NCBI RefSeq assembly: GCF_022271435.1
Contig: NZ_JAFIQY010000019.1
Span: 1-64,000, forward strand
Direction: 5' to 3'
Origin: Streptomyces monomycini
GTDB lineage: Bacteria; Actinomycetota; Actinomycetes; Streptomycetales; Streptomycetaceae
Length of the DNA stretch: 64,000 bases
Part shown: positions 16,516 to 25,236 of the stretch, in pieces
How the letters are laid out: each line of letters starts with the position of its first letter
Position numbering within the stretch: the first letter of the stretch is position 1
Translations under genes and position numbers: made by a program
The notes under the pieces: model-generated
The model's database searches: none
The model's input: only the letters and a program-made list of their open reading frames with translations
What the model was told of the DNA's origin: nothing

Positions 16516-19500
16516 ATGACCGAGACGATCCCGTTCGAAGCAGCCGACGGCGCGGTGCGCCCGTACGAGGAGGAGGTGCCGGTCGTCGACCTGTCGGCCA
16601 CCGGCCTCACCTCCACCCCGCTCCAGCAGGCCATGGACCTGGTCCGCGAGCACGGCCCGATCTACCGGCGACGGCTGCACGGTCACGAGGCGACGTTCGT
16701 CTCCTCACTCGAACTGGTCACCGAGCTGGCCGACGAGGAGCGTTTCTCCAAGGGCATCGCGGTCGCCCTGGAGAACGTCCGTGAGTTCGCCGGGGACGGC
16801 CTGTTCACCGCGTACAACGACGAACCGAACTGGGCCAAGGCCCACGACATCCTGATGCCGGCCTTCGCGCTCGGCTCGATGCGCACCTACCACCCGGCGA
16901 TGCTGAAGGTGGCCCGCCGGGTCCTCGGCAGCTGGGACCGGCACGCGGCCGACGGGACGCCCGTGGACGTCCCCGACGACATGACCCGGATGACCCTGGA
17001 CACCATCGGCCTCGCCGGCTTCGGCTTCGACTTCGAGTCGTTCTCCCGCGAAACCCCGCACCCCTTCGTCGAGGCGATGGTCCGCTGCCTGGAGTGGAGC
17101 ATGACCCGCCTCGGGCGGAAGCCGGGCGGCGACTACACCGAGCAGGACGCCGCCTTCCGGGCCGACGCCGACTACCTCGCCTCGGTCGTGGACGAGGTCA
17201 TCGCCACCCGTACGGGCGAGGGTGGCGACGCGGACGGGACCCCCGACGCCGCCGACGACCTCCTCGGACTGATGCTCGGCGCCACCCACCCCGCCGACGG
17301 CACCACCCTCGACCTGGCCAACATCCGCAACCAGGTCATCACCTTCCTCATCGCCGGCCACGAGACGACCTCCGGCGCGCTCTCCTTCGCCCTCCACCAC
17401 CTGCTCAAGGACCCGGCCGCGCTGCGCCTGGCCCAGCGCGAGGCGGACGAACTGTGGGGCGACGCGAGCGACCCCGACCCGTCCTTCGAGGACATCGGCC
17501 GGCTGCCCTTCACCCGGCAGGTCCTCAACGAGGCACTGCGGCTGTGGCCCACCGCCGCCGCCTTCAGCCGCCAGGCCCGTGCGGACACGCTGCTCGGCGG
17601 CCGCTACCCGCTGAAGGCGGGCCAGCTGGTCACCGTCCTCACGCCGATGCTGCACCGCGACCCGGTGTGGGGCGACAACCCGGAGCTGTTCGACCCCACC
17701 CGGTTCGCGCCGGAGGCCGAGGCGGCCCGCTCCCCGCACGCGTACAAGCCCTTCGGTACGGGTGAACGCGCCTGTATCGGGCGGCAGTTCGCGCTGCACG
17801 AGGCGACGATGCTGCTCGCCATGCTGGTGCACCGCTACCGTCTCATCGACCACGCGGACTACGAGCTGCGCATCAAGGAGACCCTGACCCTCAAGCCGGA
17901 CGGCTTCACGATCACCCTCGGGCGGCGCACCCCCGCCGACCGCGCGGCCCTGCGCGCCGCCCTCGCGATCCTGCCCGGCGGGGCGACGGAGCCGGACGAC
18001 TCGCAGACGGGCGCGGACGACGGGCTGCCCACCCGGGTTCATCAGGACACCGCCCTGCTCCTGCTCCACGGCACCAACTACGGCACCTGCCGCGACTTCG
18101 CCGAACGCATCGCCGACCAGGCCACCGGCCTCGGCTTCACCACCGAGGTCGCGCCGCTGGACGCCGCGGCCGGCGCCCTCCCCGCCGACCGGCCGGTCGT
18201 CATCGTCACCGCCTCCTACAACGGCCGGCCGACCGACGACGCGGCGCGGTTCACGGAGTGGCTGGACAGCGACCGGGCGCGGGCCGAAGGCGTGCCGTAC
18301 GCCGTCCTGGGCGTCGGCGACCGCAACTGGGCCGCCACCTACCAGCGCGTACCGACCCTGCTCGACGAACGGCTGGCCGCCCTGGGCGCCGAGCGGCTGC
18401 TGCCGCGCGGCGAGGCCGACGCGTCCGGCGACCTGAACGGCTCCGTCACGGCGTTCACGGCCGCGCTCCGCACCGAACTGCTCGTACGCTACGGCGACCC
18501 GGCGACGATCGGCGCGCACGCCGCGGCCGACGCCGCGGACACGTCCTACACCGTCCGCGAGGTCACCGGCGGCCCTCTGGACGCACTCGCCGACCGCCAC
18601 GGCCTCCAGCCGATGACCGTCACCGAGGCCCGCGACCTCACCGCCCCCGGCCACCCCCGCGTCAAGCGTTTCCTGCGCCTCGCCCTGCCCGAAGGCGTCA
18701 CCTACCGCACCGCCGACCACCTCGCCGTACTCCCGGCGAACGGAACGGCGGCCGTGGAGCGCGCGGCACGCGTGCTGGGCGTGGACCTCGACACCATCCT
18801 CGACATCCGCGCGGGCGCGGGCCGTACGAGCCGGGACGCCCTCCCGGTCGACCGCCCCCTCACCGTACGGAGCCTCCTCACCCACCACCTGGAACTGGGC
18901 GCCCGCCCCACACCGGACCAACGCGCCGCACTCGCCGCCCACAACCCCTGCCCGCCCGAGCGCGCCGCCCTCGAAGCACTGACCGACGACGACCCGCGGA
19001 CCGTCCTCGATCTGGTCGAGGCGTACCCGGCACTGCGCGGCGAGCTGTCCTGGCCGGCCCTCCTCGACCTGCTGCCCGCGATGCGCATCCGCCACTACTC
19101 CCTCTCCTCCTCGCCCGCCGCCGACCCGCGCCACGCCGACCTGATGGTCTCGCTGCTCCCCGGCGGCACCGGCTCCGCGCACCTGCACACACTCCGGCCC
19201 GGCGACACCGTCCTGGCCCGGGTCCAGCCCTGCCGGGAGGCGTTCCGCCTCGACCCGGCCGACCCGGCGCCCGTCATCCTGGTCGCCGCCGGAACGGGCC
19301 TGGCCCCCTTCCGAGGCGCCGTCGCCGACCGCGTGGCCGCCGCCTCCGGTGGCCAACTCCCCCCGGCCCTCCTCTACTTCGGCTGCGACGCCCCCGACGC
19401 CGACTACCTGCACGCCGGCGAACTCCGGAAGGCCGAAGCAGCCGGCGCGGTTTCCCTCCGTCCGGCCTTCAGCACCCGCCCCGAAAACGACTGCCGCTAC

Positions 19501-19728
19501 GTCCAGCACCGCATCGCCGCCGAGGCCGACGAGGTCGGAGCCCTGCTCGACGCCGGAGCACGGGTGTACGTCTGCGGCGACGGCAGCCGGATGGCCCCCG
19601 GCGTACGGGCCGCCTTCCGCGCCCTGCACGCGGCCCGCACGGGCGCCACGGACGAACAGTCCGAGACCTGGCTGCGCGAACTGACGGACGCCGGGCGGTA
19701 TGTGGAGGATGTGTACGCGGCGGGGTGA
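16516..19728 (+). CDS. Self-sufficient cytochrome P450-reductase fusion (CYP102 type)
   Basis: A 1070-residue fusion like P450 BM3: heme domain, FMN flavodoxin domain, then FAD/NADPH reductase. In the heme part the I-helix motif AGHETT is at 280-285, ExxR is in NEALRLWP, and the heme ligand is C420 in FGTGERACIG. The linker is near 480-505. The FMN domain begins at about 510 with LLLLHGTNYGTC and includes VIVTASYNGRPTDDA. The FAD domain has MRIRHYSLSSS and the NADPH region has VAAGTGLAPFRG and VYVCGDGSRM. CYP102 enzymes hydroxylate fatty acids at subterminal positions, and that is the likely activity. The ATG at 16516 was chosen from homology; SD support is weak (GGAG 4 nt upstream). It is followed by a strong terminator, so it is monocistronic. 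Confidence 0.93.
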   Translation: MTETIPFEAADGAVRPYEEEVPVVDLSATGLTSTPLQQAMDLVREHGPIYRRRLHGHEATFVSSLELVTELADEERFSKGIAVALENVREFAGDGLFTAYNDEPNWAKAHDILMPAFALGSMRTYHPAMLKVARRVLGSWDRHAADGTPVDVPDDMTRMTLDTIGLAGFGFDFESFSRETPHPFVEAMVRCLEWSMTRLGRKPGGDYTEQDAAFRADADYLASVVDEVIATRTGEGGDADGTPDAADDLLGLMLGATHPADGTTLDLANIRNQVITFLIAGHETTSGALSFALHHLLKDPAALRLAQREADELWGDASDPDPSFEDIGRLPFTRQVLNEALRLWPTAAAFSRQARADTLLGGRYPLKAGQLVTVLTPMLHRDPVWGDNPELFDPTRFAPEAEAARSPHAYKPFGTGERACIGRQFALHEATMLLAMLVHRYRLIDHADYELRIKETLTLKPDGFTITLGRRTPADRAALRAALAILPGGATEPDDSQTGADDGLPTRVHQDTALLLLHGTNYGTCRDFAERIADQATGLGFTTEVAPLDAAAGALPADRPVVIVTASYNGRPTDDAARFTEWLDSDRARAEGVPYAVLGVGDRNWAATYQRVPTLLDERLAALGAERLLPRGEADASGDLNGSVTAFTAALRTELLVRYGDPATIGAHAAADAADTSYTVREVTGGPLDALADRHGLQPMTVTEARDLTAPGHPRVKRFLRLALPEGVTYRTADHLAVLPANGTAAVERAARVLGVDLDTILDIRAGAGRTSRDALPVDRPLTVRSLLTHHLELGARPTPDQRAALAAHNPCPPERAALEALTDDDPRTVLDLVEAYPALRGELSWPALLDLLPAMRIRHYSLSSSPAADPRHADLMVSLLPGGTGSAHLHTLRPGDTVLARVQPCREAFRLDPADPAPVILVAAGTGLAPFRGAVADRVAAASGGQLPPALLYFGCDAPDADYLHAGELRKAEAAGAVSLRPAFSTRPENDCRYVQHRIAAEADEVGALLDAGARVYVCGDGSRMAPGVRAAFRALHAARTGATDEQSETWLRELTDAGRYVEDVYAAG

Positions 19729-19774
19729 TCCGGATGCGGACTGCCCCTGGACCGCGCTCGGCCGCTGATGGTGC

Positions 19775-19804
19775 GCCCCGCCTCTGCCGGAGCAGAGGCG
19801 GGGC
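19775..19804 (+). terminator. Terminator of the P450 gene
   Basis: A perfect 13-bp stem (arm GCCCCGCCTCTGC) with loop CGGA begins 46 bp after the P450 stop codon. Confidence 0.9.
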
Positions 19805-20130
19805 ATCCGTCTTCTGGCGGCCCCGGGCGGGCAGGGGCCGCCCGAGGATTACGATCAGTACGCCGGATTTGCCGGGGCCACCCCGCCCGCGCGGGGACCA
19901 CGTCATGGATCGCCTCGGCCTCGCGGCAGCGCTGGGGCCCCTGCCCACGCGGGGACCACAGCTCCCGGCCCGCGCCCCTCAGCCGCCGGCCCCCGACCTT
20001 ACTCGGCTCCACCGGCGTCAGCGCCGCCCCGCCCCACGCACGGGGTCTGGCTCCCGCCGCCGACCCACGGCAAGGTGGACGATGGCGGAGCCGACCTCCG
20101 CACAGCGGCCGATTCACCTGGGGGCGCGCC
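19805..20130. other. Intergenic region with the CRISPR-like remnant
   Basis: No gene is seen in these 326 bp. It holds the two degenerate CRISPR-like repeats and presumably the promoter of the flavin monooxygenase. Confidence 0.5.
19874..19959 (-). CRISPR. Degenerate two-repeat CRISPR remnant, type I-E-like
   Basis: Two copies of a sequence ending GCGGGGACCAC (19891-19901 and 19949-19959) and beginning GGGGCC (19874 and 19934) flank a 32-bp unrelated stretch at 19902-19933. Read on the minus strand they start GTGGTCCCCGCG, continue into a G/C hairpin and end near GGCCCC, which resembles the 28-29 bp type I-E repeats of Streptomyces. A spacer of 32 bp is the type I-E norm. The second copy has a small internal deletion. 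No third repeat and no cas gene is present in the window. Confidence 0.4.
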
Positions 20131-21306
20131 ATGACCAAGGCTCTGATCATCGGTGGTGGCATCGCGGGCGCGGTGACCGCGATGGCGCTGCAGAAGGCGG
20201 ACATCGACGCGGAGGTCTTCGAGGCGTACCCGACCGGCGCGGACGACGTCGGCGCGTTCCTCGTCGTGTTCGCCAACGGGCTGGAGGCGCTGCGCGTCAT
20301 CGGGGCTCATGGGCCGGTCGTGGCGAACTCCTTTCCCGCCGAGCGGGTGGAGTTCCTCAGCGGTACGGGCAAGCGGCTCGGCGAGCGCGCCATCGCCGGC
20401 TCCACCGGCGAGACCGGCATGGGGCCCCGTACGCTCACCCGCGCCACCCTCTACCGCGTCCTGCACGACGAGGCGCGCCGCCGCGGCATCGCCGTCCGGC
20501 ACGGCAAGCGGCTGGTCACCGCCGAGACCGTCAGCGACCGCCGGGTGGTGGCCTCCTTCGCGGACGGCAGCCGGGCCGAGGGGGACCTGCTGATCGGCGC
20601 GGACGGCATCCATTCGGTGGTCCGCAAGATGATCGACCCGGCGGCGCCCCGGCCCCGCTACACCGGCCAGCACACCGTCTGCGGCTACACCCGTGACGTC
20701 GAACCGGCGTCCGCGCCCGACACGTACACCATGATTTACGGCAGGCGGGCCTTCTTCGGGTGCACGGCGGCGCCGGACGGGGAGGTGTGGTGGTTCTCCA
20801 ACGTGCCGGGGCCGGAACGGTCCCGGCAGGACCTGGCCGCTGTCACGGCCGGCCAGTGGCGGCAGCGGGTCACGGCGCTGCTCGACGGCGACCGCACCCC
20901 GGCCGCGGCCGTCGTCCGGGCCACCGGCGACCGCGTCGTCGGCTCGCACGCCTACGACCTCGCCTCCGTGCCGCGGTGGTTCTCCGACACCATGGTGATC
21001 ATCGGTGACGCGGCGCACGCCGCCGCGCCGAACGCCGCCCAGGGCGCCTCGATGGCGATCGAGGACAGCGTCGTACTCGCCACATGCCTGCGCGACCGGC
21101 ACGAGCCCCGGCGGGCCTTCGCCGCGTACGAGGAACTGCGCCGCGAGCGGGTGGAACGGGTGGTCGCGCACAGCGCGCTGATGGCCCGCCGCTCGGCGCC
21201 GGGACTGGCGCGGCGGCTGGTCCGCGACGTGATGCTGCCGCGCAGCGTCGCGCGCGGTGGCGACGGGGCCGACGCCTGGCTGACCGGCTACCGTATCGAC
21301 TGGTGA
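20131..21306 (+). CDS. FAD-dependent aromatic-type monooxygenase
   Basis: A 391-residue class A flavoprotein monooxygenase. The FAD-binding dinucleotide motif is LIIGGGIAGAVTAMAL at 5-20, the DG motif is LLIGADGIHSVVR near 153-165, and the GD motif is VIIGDAAHAAAPNAAQGASMAIED near 286-310. Such enzymes hydroxylate phenolic or related substrates using NAD(P)H and oxygen. Length is normal for the family. The ATG at 20131 follows GGGGGCGCGCC. It stands alone; the gene to its right is convergent. The substrate is not predictable. Confidence 0.9.
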   Translation: MTKALIIGGGIAGAVTAMALQKADIDAEVFEAYPTGADDVGAFLVVFANGLEALRVIGAHGPVVANSFPAERVEFLSGTGKRLGERAIAGSTGETGMGPRTLTRATLYRVLHDEARRRGIAVRHGKRLVTAETVSDRRVVASFADGSRAEGDLLIGADGIHSVVRKMIDPAAPRPRYTGQHTVCGYTRDVEPASAPDTYTMIYGRRAFFGCTAAPDGEVWWFSNVPGPERSRQDLAAVTAGQWRQRVTALLDGDRTPAAAVVRATGDRVVGSHAYDLASVPRWFSDTMVIIGDAAHAAAPNAAQGASMAIEDSVVLATCLRDRHEPRRAFAAYEELRRERVERVVAHSALMARRSAPGLARRLVRDVMLPRSVARGGDGADAWLTGYRIDW

Positions 21307-21379
21307 GCGCCGGTGGCCGACAGGATCGAGCCGGTACGCGCCCGTGAGGAAGCGCCGCGGAGCGAGAGCCCCGGCCCGG

Positions 21380-21898
21380 CTACCGCTCGTCGGCCGCCCG
21401 CAGATGAACGACCACCAGCGCCACCCCCGCCACCACGAAGTTGCGCGTGGCGGCCTCCAGGCCGTTCCAGGTCTTGGACTGCCACATGGAGAACCATTCG
21501 CCGCCGATCGCGATGAAGCCCGCGCCGAAGAGCAGCAGCACCATCAGCAGGCCGGCGGTGGCGGTACGGCGCGCCCCGGCGTAGCCCGAGCCCCGGCGCA
21601 GTTCGCGGGCCCACAGGGCGGTCGCCGCGACGAGGACCAGTGCCGCGACCGTCTCCCAGGCGATGATCAGGACGTACGCGATGTTCTGGAGCGTGGTGGA
21701 CTCCACGGCCCGCCACATCAGGTCCGGGTCCTTGAAGGTGGTGTCCATGGCCAGGACGTGTTGGACGAACGCCTGGTTGGTGCCGAAGTCGGTGATGTTG
21801 CCGAACGCGACGAGCGCCATGTAGAGCGCGACCGTGCCGGTGAGCACGGTCGCGGCGAGGGGCAGGGCCTGGAACGGTCTGGTGGCGCGTATCGGCAT
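21380..21898 (-). CDS. DUF2165 family small membrane protein
   Basis: A 172-residue membrane protein matching DUF2165 (predicted small integral membrane protein, function unknown). Four hydrophobic segments are visible: about 12-32, 72-92, 110-128 and 148-166. Family blocks are ALVAFGNITDFGTNQAFVQHV, MDTTFKDP and GGEWFSMWQSKTWNG. It lies 48 bp downstream of the GlgX gene on the same strand and may be the last gene of that transcript or separate. Confidence 0.85.
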   Translation of the reverse strand: MPIRATRPFQALPLAATVLTGTVALYMALVAFGNITDFGTNQAFVQHVLAMDTTFKDPDLMWRAVESTTLQNIAYVLIIAWETVAALVLVAATALWARELRRGSGYAGARRTATAGLLMVLLLFGAGFIAIGGEWFSMWQSKTWNGLEAATRNFVVAGVALVVVHLRAADER

Positions 21899-21946
21899 CG
21901 CGGTTCTCCCTGGCGTGCGGTGAGGGGGCGTGCTGTCCCGGGCACC

Positions 21947-23971
21947 TTACGGGTGCTGTCGTCCGGTCGGCAGCTGAGCTGTCGCCACCAGCACCGTGCG
22001 GGCCGGGACGGTGCACACGTCGCCCGTCCTGAGTGTGGCCGAGGCCGCCGGGGCGCCGTCCGGCGTGGTGGTGTCCAGCACCACTTCGTACACCGCGCCG
22101 GTCCGTCCGGGTACGGCGAAGCCGACCGCGTCCGCACCGGAGTTGAGGAGTGCCAGGAGGTCGGTGTCCGGTGCCGCCGCGCGGTCTCCGGCGAGGAGGA
22201 AGGCGAGGAAGCGGGTGGCCGGGTCGTCCCAGCGGGCCGGGGTCATCGGGCGGCCTTCGCGGTCGTACCAGGCGATGTCCGGGGGGCTGCCGGAACCCGT
22301 CAGGAAGCTGGTGCGTCGGAGTACCGGGTGGTCGCGTTGCAGGGAGACCACCCGGTGCACGAAGTCGGTGAGGGGGGTGGGTGCCGACCAGTCGTACCAA
22401 CTCGTGGGATTGTCCTGGCAGTACGCGTTGTTGTTGCCGCCTTGCGTACGGCCGAGTTCGTCGCCGCCGTGGAGCATCGTGCAGCCCTGGGAGAGGAGCA
22501 GGGTGGCGAGCATGTTGCGGCGCTGGCGTTCGCGTACGGAGACGATGGCCGGGTCCCTGGTCGGGCCTTCGACGCCGTAGTTGGCGGAGCGGTTGTCGTC
22601 GGTGCCGTCGCGGTTGTTCTCGCCGTTGGCCTCGTTGTGTTTCTGCGCGTAGGTGACCAGGTCGGTCAGGGGCATGCCGTCGTGGCAGGTGACGAAGTTG
22701 ATGGAGGCGTCCGGGCCGCGCCGTTCCGGGGCGTACAGGTCGGAGGAGCCGGCGATCCGGCTCGCCAGGTCGCCGACGGCCGGGCGGCCCCGCCAGAAGT
22801 CGCGCACGGTGTTGCGGTAACGGTCGTTCCACTCGTTCCAGCCGGGCGGGAAACGGCCCACCTGGTAGCTGTCGGGCGCGCCGACGTCCCAGGGCTCGGC
22901 GATGAGTTTGACGCGGCCGACGACCGGGTCCTGGTAGAGCAGGCCGAAGAAGGCGGCCAGCCGGTCGACGTAGCCGTACTGCCGGGCCAGGGTCGCGGCC
23001 AGGTCGAACCGGAAGCCGTCGATGTGCGTCTCGGTGATCCAGTAGCGCAGCGAGTCCATGATCAGGCGCAGGACTTCGGGGCGGCCCGCGTTCAGGGTGT
23101 TGCGGGTGCCGGTCGTGTCGACGTAGCGGGACGGGTCGGCCGGGTCCAGGCGGTAGTAGATCTCGTTGGCCAGGCCGCGGAAGCTCAGGGTGGGGTCGTC
23201 GGGCGGGCCTTCGGCGGTGTGGTTGTAGACGACGTCGAGGATCACTTCGAGGCCGGCGGCGTGCAGGGCCTTGACCATCGCCTTGAACTCGGTGATCTGG
23301 CCGCCTTCGTGGCCCGTCGAGCTGTAGGCGGCGTGCGGCGCGAAGAAGCCGATGGTGGAGTAGCCCCAGTAGTTGGTCAGGCCGCGGTCGAGGAGGAACG
23401 GCTCGGGGAGGAACTGGTGCACCGGCATCAGTTCCACGGCTGTCACGCCGAGGCGGTTCAGGTGCCCGGTGACGGCCGGGTGCGCCAGCCCGGCGTACGT
23501 GCCACGCAGGGGCGCGGGCACCTCGGGGTGCTGCGCGGTCAGGCCCTTGACGTGCGTCTCGTACAGGAACGTCCGCGACCACGGGTGGCGCGGCGCCCGG
23601 TCGTCGCCCCAGTCGAACGCCGTGTCGGCGACCAGCGGCAGCAGCGTGCGCGTCCCCGTCGGCTTCAGGACCTTCGCGTACGGGTCGAGCAGCAGCCGGG
23701 ACGGGTCGAAGCGCAGCCCCCGCTCCGGCGCGAACGGGCCGTGCGCGCGGTAGCCGTAGCCCTGGCCTGGGCCCGCGTCCGGGACGTAGGCGTGCCAGAT
23801 GTCGCAGTCCACCGCCATCGGAAGCCGCCGCTCACCGCCCTCGCCCAGCAGGCACAGCTCGACGGAGCCGCCGTACGCGCCCGCCGAGGAGTACACGGCG
23901 AAGGAGGTGCCGCAGCCGTCCCAGTGGGCGCCGAGCCGGTACGGATCGCCGGGCAGGAGGGAGGTGGTCAT
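21947..23971 (-). CDS. glgX: Glycogen debranching enzyme GlgX / isoamylase-type
   Basis: A 674-residue GH13_11 alpha-1,6-glucosidase. Residues 1-110 are the CBM48/E-set domain and 150-560 the catalytic barrel. Visible GH13 motifs are DVVYNHT (region I), GFRFDLAATLAR with the nucleophile Asp (region II), LIAEPWDVG with the acid Glu (region III) and FVTCHDG (region IV). The ATG at 23971 shares one base with the stop of the upstream cupin gene (TGATG), so translation is coupled. It is the last strongly coupled gene of a five-gene operon whose first gene encodes a protein with a glycogen-binding-like domain. That suggests a debranched glucan or oligosaccharide is the operon's substrate. A classical glycogen operon is not present here. 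Confidence 0.92.
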   Translation of the reverse strand: MTTSLLPGDPYRLGAHWDGCGTSFAVYSSAGAYGGSVELCLLGEGGERRLPMAVDCDIWHAYVPDAGPGQGYGYRAHGPFAPERGLRFDPSRLLLDPYAKVLKPTGTRTLLPLVADTAFDWGDDRAPRHPWSRTFLYETHVKGLTAQHPEVPAPLRGTYAGLAHPAVTGHLNRLGVTAVELMPVHQFLPEPFLLDRGLTNYWGYSTIGFFAPHAAYSSTGHEGGQITEFKAMVKALHAAGLEVILDVVYNHTAEGPPDDPTLSFRGLANEIYYRLDPADPSRYVDTTGTRNTLNAGRPEVLRLIMDSLRYWITETHIDGFRFDLAATLARQYGYVDRLAAFFGLLYQDPVVGRVKLIAEPWDVGAPDSYQVGRFPPGWNEWNDRYRNTVRDFWRGRPAVGDLASRIAGSSDLYAPERRGPDASINFVTCHDGMPLTDLVTYAQKHNEANGENNRDGTDDNRSANYGVEGPTRDPAIVSVRERQRRNMLATLLLSQGCTMLHGGDELGRTQGGNNNAYCQDNPTSWYDWSAPTPLTDFVHRVVSLQRDHPVLRRTSFLTGSGSPPDIAWYDREGRPMTPARWDDPATRFLAFLLAGDRAAAPDTDLLALLNSGADAVGFAVPGRTGAVYEVVLDTTTPDGAPAASATLRTGDVCTVPARTVLVATAQLPTGRQHP

Positions 23972-25224
23972 CAGTCGTATCCGCCGAACATGAAGAGGGA
24001 CGCCCGCTGGTCCGCCGGGTTCATCAGCCCGTGCAGATTGCCGCCCTTGAGGAGGGCGAGGTGCCCGGCGGGCAGCCGGCGCACCTCGAAGGAGCGCACC
24101 CGGCTGCCGGAGTCGGCCCAGTCGCCGATCACCATCAGCCCGTCGCCCTCCAGCATCAGGAAGACCTCCTGGTTGTCGCGGTGCCGGTGCAGGCCGATGC
24201 CGCAGGCCGGGTCGAGGACGTGCAGGTCCATGTAGGTGACGGCGAGGAAGGGTTCGACGTCGCCGCTCGCGTGCCCCTTGTCGCCGAACGCGTCGAGGTT
24301 GTACGGCTCCAGGGTGCGCCGCAGGTCGTCGGTGCCCGCCCAGCGGCCGTACTCGCTGAACAGGGTGCGGTATTCGAGGAAGCCGACGCCGCCGTGCGGG
24401 GTGGGACTGGTGCCGACGCCGAGGTAGTTGTCCCAGCCGCGGATCTTCATCTCGAAGCCCAGGCGTACCGATCCGGCGGGTGGGTCGGCCGAGCCCGCGC
24501 CGTCCGGGCTCGCGGTCCAGCGCACGTCGATGTAGCAGGGGAGCACGGGGTGCATGGCGTGCCGCGGGGCGACGAGCCGCAGGTCCTGGTTGGTCATCTG
24601 GTCGCGGTGGAAGTCCTGGCCGAGGCCGGTGACGAGGTCCGGGCGCGGTTGCAGGAGTCCGGAGTCGAGCGCCGTACGGCCGCGCGGGCCGAGGAGGTCG
24701 CGGAGGCCGTCGCCGACCCGGCCCCACAGTTCGATCGTGTAGAAGTCGGTCTCCTCGTCGTACGGCACGCGGACCGGCACCGGACGGCTGCCCTGGACGG
24801 ACAGTACACAGCCGATGGCGTCGCCGAGCTGACCGGCCTCGCGCCACAGCGCGGAGTCCGGGCCGCCCCGGTAGGAGAGCTGGAGGAACGGGCCGCGCCA
24901 GTCGCCGATCTCGGCCCAGCCCCGTACCGCCCGGGTGTCGGCGAGGGTGAAGTCGCGGACGTTCTGCTTCTGGAAGTCGGTCTTGTCGTCCTGCTGCTCA
25001 GGGTCGAGCTGGTCCTGGTCGGGGGAGGCGGGCCCGTACAACTGGAGTGTGCGCAGCGGGAACAGGTGCTGGAGCGAGGCGGGTTCGTACAGCTCGCGTT
25101 CGGCGGCGAACCGGGTGCGCTCGACCAGGCCCAGCAGCTTCAGCAGCGGGTTGGCCTCCGCGTAGTCCGGGGGCTTGACCGGGTCGACGCGGAAGACCGA
25201 GTCGGTGTGCACGATCTTGGGCAT
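23971..25224 (-). CDS. Large cupin-domain protein, unknown function
   Basis: A 417-residue protein with a metal-binding cupin at the C-terminus. Residues about 325-415 contain GIGLHRHRDNQEVFLMLEGDG, giving His-His-Glu ligands, and a further His in KGGNLHGLMNP. The first 320 residues are an unfamiliar domain that is also rich in beta strands, with a FEMKIRGWDNYLG block. No signal peptide is present. It is encoded 12 bp downstream of a second, different cupin protein and overlaps glgX by one base. Function is unknown. Association with a GMC oxidoreductase suggests handling of an oxidised sugar (isomerase, dioxygenase or sensor), but this is inference. Confidence 0.75.
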   Translation of the reverse strand: MPKIVHTDSVFRVDPVKPPDYAEANPLLKLLGLVERTRFAAERELYEPASLQHLFPLRTLQLYGPASPDQDQLDPEQQDDKTDFQKQNVRDFTLADTRAVRGWAEIGDWRGPFLQLSYRGGPDSALWREAGQLGDAIGCVLSVQGSRPVPVRVPYDEETDFYTIELWGRVGDGLRDLLGPRGRTALDSGLLQPRPDLVTGLGQDFHRDQMTNQDLRLVAPRHAMHPVLPCYIDVRWTASPDGAGSADPPAGSVRLGFEMKIRGWDNYLGVGTSPTPHGGVGFLEYRTLFSEYGRWAGTDDLRRTLEPYNLDAFGDKGHASGDVEPFLAVTYMDLHVLDPACGIGLHRHRDNQEVFLMLEGDGLMVIGDWADSGSRVRSFEVRRLPAGHLALLKGGNLHGLMNPADQRASLFMFGGYD

Positions 25225-25236
25225 CGCGGGACCGCC

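Noticed and set aside
16705..19806. A 1033-codon open frame on the - strand
   Set aside because: It is antisense to the P450-reductase gene, whose motifs are unmistakable.
21947..23971. Membership of a classical glycogen synthesis/degradation operon
   Set aside because: No glgA, glgB, glgC, glgP or treY/treZ-type gene is nearby; its neighbours are oxidoreductase and cupin genes.
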